A stretch of 64,000 nucleotides of DNA from contig NC_092678.1 of NCBI RefSeq assembly GCF_964355755.1, positions 14,354,922 to 14,418,921 of the forward strand, written 5' to 3'. Within the stretch, counting starts at the first letter, position 1, and each line of letters begins with the position of its first letter. The notes below the pieces were generated by a model. That model saw only the letters and a program-made list of their open reading frames with translations, did not search any database and was not told where the DNA came from. The position numbers and the translations under genes are program-made. The DNA comes from Antedon mediterranea (lineage: Eukaryota; Echinodermata; Crinoidea; Comatulida; Antedonidae). Of this stretch, positions 34,483 to 46,466 are shown piece by piece.

Positions 34483-37400
34483 AAACATTATAAAAACCTT
34501 TTCTGTTGTTTACCTTTCTGAAAAAGTATGATAAGTAGGCCTATATACAGCTTCACAGTGGAATTATATTTTAATCAAATAATATTAAGAAGAAGATGCA
34601 ACAGTATTATTAGGCCTATTCGTCGAAGATATTGGCGAAATAAGTAACTTGTTATTTTCGGTATGTGGTAATGTAAAGTTATTTTGGTTTTAGAAAATAC
34701 AATAGGCCAATGGTTATAAAAAAAAAATACTTTAAATTACTTGATTTCATTAATGACCGTGGTATAACATAATATCGTATGAAAGAATGTCCAAAGAAAG
34801 TATAAAACAAAATGATATAGTATTTTATTTTTTATTTCCATTTGATATCCAGCCACTGATTCCCATAGCATAAATACAATAAATATTATGTACCTATTCA
34901 AGAACGAAAAGAAATCTGCACAATATTGAAAAAATAATAGCTTTAAGTAATGTGATTTTCCAAATGGAATGTAATCAATCAAATGAATTAAATCAAAAAA
35001 TATTATTCAAAATTACTTTTAACAAGAATTATTTTCTTTTATCTGCAAATTGATAAAAATAGACTGTCTACAGTAGTCATTGCCTCCAAAACAGATCACA
35101 ATATGCAACGAAAACGTGTATAAGCACGTTACTATAAAAGTACAATATAAAAATGAATGAAAATGAATTATATGAAGGTAAGTAGGAAAGGGGGTAAAAC
35201 ATTATAGTTTCCTGAAAAAACTTCACAGCAATAAAGTGTTTAGTTCACATTCATTTAGACTAGACAAAAAGTAGTGAGCCCTCTAGCGGTCATTTGTGAT
35301 TTCTGAGATTCATCGAAGCGCGACAACATCACCCGGAAATGATGTGAATTTAAAATGTTAATAGGGTTAAACTCTTTTAACCAATTGAAAGCCTTAAATT
35401 ATAGTTCCTTATGAATAATTCATGACAATAATTAAAGCAAGGGTTGAAGAAGCATGTAACTTGGTTTTTGGAACAGGATAGCAGTTATGATCGTGTCAGG
35501 TAATCATTGAATTTGCTCTTCTTTTTGTTAGTTTTATACGGTTTTTATCAATAATAATATTGTACATTTTTACGAGACCATAAAAAAATTTCTCAATTTT
35601 TGAGTAAACGAGTGACTAAATAAAAAGTTACTATGTAATGTAAATATTCGTTTGACAAAAAATGGGGATGTTGATATTTTCAGGTATTTTTTAAATGGCG
35701 ATTGAAATAGGTAAACAAATCACATGTATAACGGTGGTTTGTGCGAAGCTGGGCCTAGCCTTGATGGTCCAACGCGTACTGTGTGTTAATCAATGCGTAT
35801 AGATACACACGTAGTCGTTTAGGCCAGTTTTTTACATGTTTATTTATTAATATTAGGCCCCATTCTCATTTATTTTAATTAATGTACTGAATGTACCACA
35901 CTTTACAACTCTATATAAATTAGATTTTGTACATGTATTAAATTCAAACGTTTTATGGGATTTAAAACATTAAGCTAGGCCTTGTAGTAGGCCTAGGACC
36001 ACATGTTAGGTTTTTCAGCCTAATTTATCATGCAGTATACCTCTAGCCCATCTTTCAAATACATATTTAAATTAAGATACTTTTTATATTTCTATATTTT
36101 TTATAGGATCTGACTCCAGAAAACATTTGCATCACTTGAAAGCGGCTATTTATGGACAGCATGTTGACATTCAAAAAAATTTGACCAGCTCTTATTAATT
36201 AAATGTCTTTTAAATTAAAGGTTTTCATTATAATGAAATGTACGGTGACAGAAATTTAAATGATTCTCATAATTGAGGTTTCTCATAGATTTAATATTGA
36301 AGGTAAATAAATAAAGCTGTTTGTTATTCTTGCCTTTAGAAATAAACATGTTGTTTAGTACTATATTATTAGGCCTAGGCCATTATACAAATTAAAACTA
36401 AAAAATACAATAATCATATTTAAGGCCTACACAGCAGTACCTTACTTGATTTGATTTTTTTCAAATATTTAATTGATGAAATAAATGAGTTTGACTTTTC
36501 AATTAGTTGCCATTTTATTAGTTTCTGTGTGTTTTTATTTATATTCTTAAAATAATTGTATACAACAACTTTAAAGTATTGCGAAGAAGTGATCAAATTA
36601 TAGTAGGCCTATTTGTATGTTATTGTCGCTTAAAATTATGCAGTTAAAGTATTTGATTTTAGGGTGACAGAAACGGTTAGGCAAGAAAAGAAATAAATTT
36701 GGGAATTTTGTTATGCGGTAAAAACAATTAAACATAATTTACCCCTAATGCATGTAAATGTAGAAAACATTGTTTATGTTAGCGCGACCGAAACTCGCTA
36801 CTGGGAATAGAGCCTGCAAAAGCGACGCGTACACACCTACTCGGGCACCGGCGGAGCGCGATCGATAGTAAATATACCCGATTTCAAATGATCATAAAAT
36901 TCTTTTAAAAAATATCAACATTTTGATTTTTTGAGGATTAAAAGTAAAGATATTGAAATTTAACATGCTATTTACAAATATGTATTTAAAAATTCGGAAA
37001 CAATTTTAGCGTGATATTAAAACAAACTTTTTAGAGTTCCGCGATTTCCTACGCAGGATTTGTTTGTTTTCATTGTTAATGGGCGAATGTTACCTAAACT
37101 AGAATCGTTATAAATCTTTTAAATTTGTATTATAAGTAATTTCTTTAGTATTCTTAGTAACATCGAATGTCTCTAATTAACTAGCAGTTATTTATACTAA
37201 CTATTGTTCAATAATAAGCGTGTATGAAGTGAAAATCTATAGTAATAATGTTCTTAGTCAGTTCGTCTCGCTCGCGTGAAGTCTTCGGGTTTCTCAATAC
37301 AATTCTCAGCGGTAAGATAGGCTTGCGCTAATGTTTAAATCAAAAGCGCTCTCAAAACACTTTTTGTCCAAAATTCGCAATATGACGTGAGTGTGAGTTG

Positions 37401-38431
37401 GGTCAACGGTGTATATCTGTAATTCTGTATGTGATATATATTGTAAGTCACATTTTCCAATAATTATTTTAAAAAAAACTCCAAACAACAAGCCAGAATT
37501 GATTGTGTTTGTATAATCTTAATCTTGAGTTAAAGTTGCAACAGCAACTAAGTTAGAATTGAAATGGGAAGGATTCCATACTGCATGTCTGTTTTTTTTT
37601 TCGATTTTTGTGAAATTTGTCCATAATGTGAATTTCAGTAGTGAAGTACGCATGTGTTTTTTATTATCAAAGGAGTTTATTTACCTTTCGAAGTGAGGAT
37701 TTTCTCTGTGTAACTAGGGCAGAGTTAATTGTAATTTAACTCTTCGCTGGTGTAACAACTTTATTTGTCTTTTACACTTTGGGTTATTTGATTTTAGGGT
37801 TATTTTAACCATCCTTTTATTAATAATGGTTATTTTTAATCAGTTCTCTGCGAATTGCAAAACACAAACTTAATTTCTAGTTCTGTTCCCTAAATGAATG
37901 CCAATACGTGACGAATATGTATATACAGTAATAATATATTATTGAAATAATCCAATACCGGAAATGAGTATATAAAACATATGCTATGACACTGGTATAT
38001 CTTTTCAAAGATAAAAATATAATGTGTAGTTGATGTTATGTTATGTATATTCAGAAATCGCCAACTTTGTCACTGAGTATCATTATCTATAAAGACACAA
38101 TACACACACTTTTGTAGAAAGTATTGTCCTTGATACTTTTTTGTATACATAGCTTTCTAAAACAGAATAATCAGAATCAGAATAGCCTTGTGTAATATAC
38201 AAGTATTTCTTCATAATTCCGTAACATGTGTTCTACATCTATTATGTCGCCATCTTGTTAACAAGTCTAGAGGGCGTGCTATCATAGTCCATCATATTAT
38301 GTGTATTTTTCTTTTAAAAAAACAGTTATTTCTTTATTTTTAATGTATACAACTAACCAAGAGGTGATTCAACTTATTAAAATAAATATAAACCAATTAA
38401 CATTAACGATATTAACACATAACTTCTAAAA
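34483..38431. other. intergenic, nothing firm
   Basis: No gene that I can support. A gccctctag word at about 35278 and its inverse at about 38268 might be ends of an element, but similarity does not extend. Confidence 0.5.
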
Positions 38432-38717
38432 TAGATATAGGCCTAAAAGAGAGAAAAAGATCTATGTATGAATCTTGTGAATGTATTTTTATTGAAATAA
38501 CTGAAAACAAATGTCACAATACAATTGTTGGTATCATATACAGACCTCCAGATTCGAATAGACCTTTTTAATAGATCACTAGACGATATTCTCAATACTG
38601 TCGAGGGAAAATCATGCCACATGATGGGTGATTTTACGTTAATACTTAAGCACGCATTGACCAATTTCAAGACCCACTAGAATACATAACAACACATTTG
38701 TTATATCTTGATACCAT
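38432..38717 (+). mobile_element. LINE fragment 1 of 3 (endonuclease part)
   Basis: Matches the LINE at 59041-63511 over its 60167-60505 part (endonuclease: VGIIYRPPDSN region, here with indels). The match stops at ttgataccat, exactly where it resumes at 46061 (cattttctccaat). Confidence 0.85.
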
Positions 38718-41700
38718 GTCTACTTCCAGAGATATCTATATTTTTGGCTGTTTTGAGAAAAATGCTTTTAAAGTTAACAGGAAAATACAAAAAAATAAAC
38801 AGGTCATTTCAGTTTACGCCATAGCAAAAGGGTATTCTAATTGTTTTTATTTTAGTTTAACATTGGTTAATTACCTATTGTTCTATTATTATGCAAAATT
38901 GTCATTAACACTTCCAATTTAAGCATAGCACATGACAGGTTTTATGAAAATCATACATAATGTACACCATCTTTTTGACCAACATACCACACAAAATGTT
39001 AAAATGTATTTATTTATTTGTTGTCTAAAAATAGAAAAACACCAATAGGCCATCAGCTGTAACTCAAAAAGTGGCTAGAAAATGACTTTCGTTCCAGTAA
39101 CGGCGGCACTACTTTTTGAAAGCAAATACTGATAATTTAACCCTTTATACATGTTATGTTAAAGTTTCTTCAAAAAATATGCTGCTGTTTTTTGTCAGGA
39201 GTGATTTAAACTCGTGATGGTACCATAAAAAAGGCCTATTTTGAGGTCTGAGCCCATGTTTGGGTAGCTGTAACTTTATTTATAAATACCTTTAGCATTT
39301 GAAATTTTTAACACGTATTCCAAACACAGTTTATATCACAAATCCAAAATTTTAAATTTCAAATGTAAAAATCCTTAAAATAACAGTAACTGAAAAAGTG
39401 CGAGTTGTTAGACGTTCTGCCGTGAATGTTTACATCGAGTAAATGGCGTCGCGAGGCAAATTGTATGATACGGTGCTGCCGCCGTTGGCTTATTACTAGA
39501 TTACAGCAATATAAAAAACGAACGAATCGGTTAATTGTATATACATTATAAACATATTGTTATGTACTAAATATAAACAGTTGGTTTAGTTTAAAAAAAT
39601 GAAAAATTATAAGAAACAAAGAAAATTGTGATTTTTTTTTTGGTCGGTTGCAGTGGCCTTCCATACATTTGATGACGCCCTCTATTGACATTTTCCTACA
39701 AAACTTTTAAGTTCTCATTATACAGTAATGTTATACAGTAACAGACGTTGAAAGTAGTTGTAATAAAAACATTTCCTATAAATACATAAAATGATTGATT
39801 TTGTTGTTGTTAAAACCATATTTGCATTCGTTGTTTTACATTTAAAAAAAGTAATTTACATATATAAAGTAAGTAACAAAATGGCAGTATAAAGACGATA
39901 AAAATTGATTAAAAATGTACTTTTGACAGTTTTCATTATTCTATAAAGCTCGTTTTTTGTGTTCATGTTCGGGTAGAGAGGCTATAAACTCAGGGGAGGA
40001 ATATAAAATACCCTCCCTTTTCACCAAGACAAAAATGAATGAGATGAGTAAGAAGAATGCAAGAGTTTGAAAAATAAGATATTTAGAATGGATAGCATGG
40101 AATGATCTATTTAATGAAAACCGTAAGGTTAGAGTCCATACACTGTGCAAGTCCAAGCTCCTTATATCTTGGCTCTGTGTGTATGTGAGACGCTTCATAC
40201 CCGGATGTAAAACTTATAATATTTATAATGTAACTGTTTTTCTTCATAGATCATAATATTCTAGATCATCATCCGACTCGTCATCACTAATATTATAATC
40301 TTCATTATCATTCATTGAATCGGTAGGGGGTGTTTTTATGTTTTGGCAGTTTTTACATTTACATAAGTCTGTACATGGTAGTCCAGATTTCAAACAGGAA
40401 CATCTTCCTTTTTCACAATTTCCCACTTTACAACTACAGTGAATTGACTGTAATAGGACCTTAGGAGCTGGTGGATTTGTTATCCATGTGATTGCAAGCT
40501 GTTTGTCCTTCATTTGCCATCCATGTCCAACTGGAGACGGGGCATGGATACATTGTTGGAATGATCGCCTATGGATTGCAGCCTGATAATTACAGCGTTT
40601 ACAATGCTGGATGAGAGCGTCCCTTGTTGGTGGTAGACTTTGTTCTGTAGCTGAGGATGACAGACAGAAAACTTTGTATCTTGTGTCATTAATACTCGTA
40701 GAAGCTTGTCCATAGAGCATACACACAAACGACTCAAGTGTGTCGATAATCTCCTGCTTGAGAGTAAATTCTCTGCCAATGTCTCTAAAGGCTTCTATAT
40801 ATTCTTCATTTTCTAAAGCAAGTGCCAGTGTTTTTTTTTCCCTTTGCCATAAAAGGCACTTGTAGTGTCAGAGCCAGTAAACACATGTAGGCCAATTAAC
40901 GCTTCGCAAATGCTTGGATTGAATACAGATCCAATTTCCTCTAAATCTATAATCCGAGAGTTCTTTCCAGTACCTGTCATAAAATAAAGATGAGCAGGTA
41001 AACTATCCATTAGAGAAAGTGCTATGATGTTGACATCTGTGTCTGGGCTTCTTATAACTATGTTGATGTGGCTTTTAGCAGCATGTTTAGCATGAAGAAA
41101 TAAACGGGTATCTGCCTCTTCATGGTCGCATGTTAGCTCCTCACATTGCGTTACTGTATAGGAACCGTCTTCAAAATAAAATAAATGACATTTGTCTCCA
41201 TGGGTAATGTATAATGTAATGTCAGTATTGGTCTTGCAAAACATCTCTTTCCACATCAAAAATAAACATTCAACAAGAGATTCTTTGTTGCTTCCATCCG
41301 ACAAAAACTTTTTCCATTGCTTTGGAGTTTTTTGGTCCTTGTGGTGAATCTGAACCACTTGCGATCCACTCTCGGCTCTACGTAAGCGCTCGACATTCTT
41401 GATGCTTACAGAAGGATATCTATCTGTCACAAAGTCAACCCGCGTACACTTGTGTTTAACACCAAGAAGAATAACTTGCGATAAAATACTATCAGCTAGT
41501 TCTCCAAATGTACTGGGAACCATGGATAGAGATTGAATTAATGCCATCCCATCTATCATCATTGCACTATTTTCTGGAGGTTGTTCAACTAGACATTTAT
41601 CGGATTTTGTTTCAATTGCATGCATAAGTGCAGCTTTGTTTGTTTTAGCCAGTGTTCCATTAAGATTAGCCAAAGGAAATGATACGTTACCCAAGGAGTA

Positions 41701-44700
41701 TTTCAAAATCTCAGGAAGGTCGATGTTCCGCGTTTGTCCAGCAATTAATAGGCGAGCAAATAATTTTCTGGCATTTTGAGAGCTTTCTTTTCCACTTTTA
41801 TTTGTTTTAACGTTTGCATTCTCTGTAAACGTCTTCAGTTTTAAACTTTTAATGGGTGAGTGTATATCAACTTCATTGTCAATCAGTCGTTGACTAAAAT
41901 AGGTATCAGCTGCCTTTTCGCCTTGATCTAGGGCACTGCTAAGATCATTCCTCACTGTATCAGTGGCCACAACTCCTGAACTTATGCAGACTAACTCTTC
42001 ATTTGAGCAACAATCAAATGGATTGACCATGCTGTCAAGGGTACTCATGATTGCCATCACAGTTTTGTTATCTCTCTTTGTCTTTGATTCATCTAACTCT
42101 TTTGGAGTTCTGTCAACAGCATGCAGTCCTACCATATCTTCACACTGTCTTGTAATAGCGGCTCGCTGCGGTTGTGACAGGATCCACCTGTGAACAGCAC
42201 CACGATTGAGTGTGTAAGTGCTTATTCCACCTCTCGTTTTTGAATCGCGGTTAGAGGTTTGTTCAATTGTTTGGTCACATGCAATGGATGCAAATGGGTG
42301 TCGATCTTGCCGCTGCACTGTCCATTCTCCAGCTGTTATTAATTCTTTGTGGCACTCTGGGTGTGTTGTGGGCAAATTTAGCATTTCCAACCAATAAGCT
42401 GGAAGGTATCGGGAATAGTTCATTCTATCGTATGAAAAGAACCATGGTATCATACAGCGAATAGCAGATAAATGTAGCATCCAGTTTGACTCTCGAGTTG
42501 CCCTGATAAATGTCAAAAGCAATTGAACCATATCAATATACGAGTTCCATAGTGAAAAAGTAGCATTTAATTCTCCTTGCTTGGTGATGAAGTTGTCATA
42601 TTCTGTCTGGAATACAGTTAGCTCTTCAGAACATAAAATATCATTTAATGAATCTGAAGAGAATGCTTCGTTGACCCAAAAAATAACTGTTGCATACTTA
42701 TCTCTTTCATTAGTGGGCAAAGATTCAAGAAACATGGTTAACCTTATCCGCTGAAGGGCTTCATACACAAGCTTGTGTGATCTTACTCCTCTATTGTAAT
42801 GGTGGCCACTTAGCACACCATTAATTGAGCCTGGTGCAATAACTTCAGCCTCTATAAGTAAATCTTGTAGTCCTGCATCTTTAAATCTTCTGCCAATCAC
42901 CCCCATAAATGACATGCAGGTGTGCAATTCTCCTAATCGAACAACAGTACGCTGCATATATACATCATTCTTCCATCTTATTTCTTGCACCTTTGCATAT
43001 ATTGCTTGGTCGAATACTAGAACAACATGCTCTAGCTCAAGACGATCTGTTATAGCAATGCTTTTTTCCATAATGGTTTTCACAGTTGACATTTGTGTTG
43101 GTGAGGCCTCAATTACTGGCAGATAATGAATTGCTGTCTTTTTCAGGGACATTTCACCTTGTAACATTATGTTAAAACCTGTCCAACCAGGAACTGTGCC
43201 AGGTTCATTTTCTCCAAACTTTCCACAAATAAATACCAATTCTGTTTTTAGGGCTGGAATGAGTGATACTTGAAAAGGCTTTTTTTCAAGTTGTGCCTGC
43301 TGACCAAACTTTTGCGGACCTTGTCTTTTTGTTCGATGATATGGATTTATTATCGAAACTGGAGGCTTTAGTGAACGACTGCCTTTTTTTATAGTTACTT
43401 TGTGTAGGCTTGTGTTTGAGGAACAGATGTTCCTTTGCAACATTATTCCATTTGTGTGGTGGGTTGTTCCATGACCCGAAAGGGTCTCTTCTCCGAAATC
43501 AATATTGTCCCACACAAGAGTTGTTGGTACATGCTTAGCAAACCCACTTGGAATTTCATTTACAGTTAATAGCTGAAGTTTTGCTATACTTGTTTCCATG
43601 TCGATAATGGTTTCCCATGAAGCACAGTGTCCATATTTATTCAACAGATTCAAAACTTGGGATGAACCAGTCAAGTGTCGTATTGTCAATCCAAGTCCAA
43701 GAGACTTCGGAGTTTGCTTTTTACCGTTTGATGTTAAATAAACAATGTCCTGGCAAATGGATAAAATGTTAACATGGGTCTCAGGAGATACATCAACATA
43801 AGTTGCCATGTTTGGTTCAAATGTGGCCCCAATGCACCATGCAATTAAGTTGTAAAGGTGAAATGGAATCATCTTTATTGCTTCCTTCAAATTTATATCG
43901 TCTGATGTTGGAGGCCAATTACAACTCATAGCAGGTGAATCTTTTATTTCGTTGTGTACAATTGTACCTGCATTAAAAACAGTTCTAACCTTTTCTAGAC
44001 CTATTTCATGATGTATTGCTGGAATGGTGTTTTCAATTTCTATTTCAGAGCTAGATTCACCAGTTGTTGAAGACTCCTCTTCAGATGACTTGATACGATC
44101 TAACACACTTCCAGTTGAAAGTTCCTCTGTAAATACCATCTCACATTGGTTTTTACGAAAGGGCTTGTGGAAGCACAATTGCGGAAAGTCTTGCTTCATT
44201 CGTTCTTTAAGTCTATCAGATCTAAAGTAGGAATTAAATGACATTAAAAAATTGTTTCACTATGCCTAATTAATGGATACTAGGAGGACAGTATTATTTA
44301 AATCAAAATAGAATAATACTGTTCATTGACATTTAAATGCTTAATTAAAACTTTAATTTGTTTGTATTATGTTTTTGTTCTTTAGATTATGTATTTCGTT
44401 TTTAATATGTACCTGTAATTAATCATTTCAAGCCCTTCATGCTGTTTAACAATCTTTGTAAACAATTGTACCAATTTCCGCATCCTTAAAATGTCTTGAT
44501 TTTTTATGAGACGCTCCTGAATGACTGTTTGCTTGAAAACTTGATATGATGCATCATACTCTGGTTTTAGTGAAGCAACCGTTCTAAAAAAAATAGATAA
44601 TACACTTTAAAAATGCAATAGTCGTGTAGTGAGACAGTCTCTTGATCATAAGGTTGCTGTCCACTTGGGGTGTTTATTTAATACTATGTATAGCACAACT

Positions 44701-46060
44701 ATAAATGGTAATAATGTACAGTACTTACTTATGACTACCTGTCCTCCTTGACAGAAATCTAGTATAATGCCTGTAGCAAGAACGATGGTAGCGAACTTCT
44801 AATGCTACACAGTCCTTGTCCCGTATGTGTATCAACACATTTTCATCAGTTTTAGCTTCTGCAGCTTGGCGTAAAAGTCCTTAAGATACAAATAAAGACA
44901 AATAAAGTAAAATAAGAATTACTTAATGCATAACAATTCTGTCAGCATTTTATCATTATTTTATTCTAAAAACTGTATTATCCCAAACTGGGAATTCACA
45001 ACAGTGCAACATACTGTAATGCTATTATGTATCGAAGTCACCTAAAAACAATCAATGGTGTCACATACCTCCATCTTTGGTTTCTGCTAGACACAGTTTG
45101 TCCTTCTTGCGTTTATGATAGACTGTTATGTAGCAATCAACCTTGTTGCAAATTATGCAAACAGCTGGTAAGACTGAGCGACTAGGCCTAGATGATGACG
45201 ACCTTGGATAAGGCACCCTGCTGGTGATGGACGAGGCCAGTACCGAAGATGATCGTAGTTTTTTCGTTGTTGTTGGATACAAGCCTTCATCGCTACTACC
45301 TTTACTACTTTCACTACTAGAACTAGAAATCTTATTTTCACATCTTTTAACAGCTTTAACAATTCGTGTGTTGTCAATAAACCTTCGGTAGCATGTTGGG
45401 TGAAACCCTTCATTATGTAGGCCTTCAAAACTACCTTCAAATAGATGACGCGAGGCTTCGGCTAGGATACGGTCATAACCATCCAATTTTTGCCATTTAC
45501 TGGCACATTCTGTTACCCTTTTCCATCGTACATTTGTAAATGGGCTTACCTTTTCTGATACAACGGATTCTAAATGTATAATACACTTAAATTCTGTCGA
45601 ATGTTTGCGTTTTTTTTTCTTTGTCTGCTCGCATGCTTCGTCCATGTTGACAGCTAAGTGTGTTATGGTTAAAGTAGATGAAGCGTGACGGACAATCTTA
45701 ATTGTTATTGGTTGAATGCAATCACGTGACCTAAAAACCACGTCGGCGTATGAAAATTCGTTAATGTGTTTTGAAAAAAATAGTCCGAATTTTATATTAC
45801 AATTACGCAAAAACTGCAGAATATCATAAAAAGAACTTTTATATTTTATTTAACTATTTTATTTACAATATGTTTCAAGTGAAATTATGTAGTGCCATTT
45901 CCACTGGAACGGGATGAAACAATACAGGCTACAGCTGATGGCCTACAAGGCAATGTAAATAAATACTGTTTCAGCTAAAAAAAAATGTAATTTTGTCAGC
46001 CTTTTATTGTTTTTGGCTGTCTCTAAAAATCTAAAAATGCGAATTATGTCCGATGTGGCA
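38718..46060 (-). mobile_element. about 7.3-kb insertion carrying a PIN/FEN-like gene
   Basis: Boundaries come from the interrupted LINE: left part ends ...gataccat (38717) and right part resumes cattttctcc (46061), so CAT may be a 3-bp target duplication. Inside, a perfect 16-bp inverted repeat TAGGCCATCAGCTGTA (39046-39061, 45930-45945), with a further inverted match gttccagt..cggcactac / gtagtgcc..actggaac, brackets the gene; CAA flanks both copies. The element's true ends may be these repeats (39046-45945) nested in a second small element, or the LINE junctions. Confidence 0.7.
40244..45645 (-). CDS. large Cys/His-rich protein with PIN/FEN-like nuclease signature (element-borne)
   Basis: Four exons on the minus strand: 45645-45069 (start MDEACEQTKKK), 44879-44729, 44583-44413 and 44221-40244. 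Phases agree (1, 2, 2) and all introns are GT-AG. N-terminal Cys/His segments: FHPTCYRRF, CIICNKVDCY, YHRSCYRHY. The C-terminal third has acidic motifs in FEN/XPG order: MIDGMALIQSL (about 41555), FVTDRYPS with KNVERLRR (about 41420), EEADTRLFLHA (about 41112), RSPDTDV (about 41040) and FTGSDTTSAFYGKGK (about 40868), the last like the GSDYT-helix motif. I infer a metal-dependent nuclease fold. After a one-base frame break in A9 (40831-40839) the sequence continues to a CXC-like cysteine-rich tail (CSCKVGNCEKGRCSCLKSGL) and an acidic end. I recall similar unnamed proteins recurring in aquatic animal genomes, without a known function. Confidence 0.75.
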
Positions 46061-46466
46061 CATTTTCTCCAATATTCTTTCTCATCAAATAATATCAGCG
46101 CAAAAACCGGTAAAATAGAATCTTATAAATATGCAATAAACGAACGAAATATAACTACATGATGACTTAATACCTGTTGATTGGGTTGATGTCTATGCAA
46201 GGACTAATCATAATGATGCTTACAACGCATTTATTAACACTTTCAAAGAATTATATACTAACAAAAATAAAACGCAAAACCACCAGAAAATTACAAACAG
46301 TTCAAACAACAATGGATGAGCTCAAGACTATTACCTGTAAAGTCTATCAAAAGAAAACATGTGTTGTACAGAAATGTATAATCCATCCCTAGTCTAAAAA
46401 TAAGGATACGTATAAAGAGTTTAATAAGTCATTTATGTTCACATGTAAAAATGCAAAGAAATGATA
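46061..46466 (+). mobile_element. LINE fragment 2 of 3
   Basis: Corresponds to 60505-60987 of the LINE near the window end, with an internal loss of about 80 bp (cattttctcc... then aaaaccggtaaaatagaa...). It ends at caaagaaatgata, where the next insertion starts. Confidence 0.85.

Noticed and set aside
36110-36200. Last exon of an unknown gene (after tttttatag)
   Set aside because: An acceptor-like site followed by about 30 open codons, with no partner exon or motif.
35278-38290. 3-kb element bounded by inverted gccctctag words
   Set aside because: Only about 9 bp match, nothing extends, and similar words occur at several other places in the window.
39443-39502. Short open frame MASRGKLYD... 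in a GC-richer patch of the 7.3-kb element
   Set aside because: Only 18 codons, no homology or splice partner recognised.
40510-40779. Separate small minus-strand gene (89 codons)
   Set aside because: It is another frame over the C-terminal coding of the large gene, whose cysteine-rich tail is the conserved reading.
41963-44230. Plus-strand open frames (76, 65, 70, 68 codons)
   Set aside because: Antisense shadows of the long minus-strand exon; no start context, motif or splice support.
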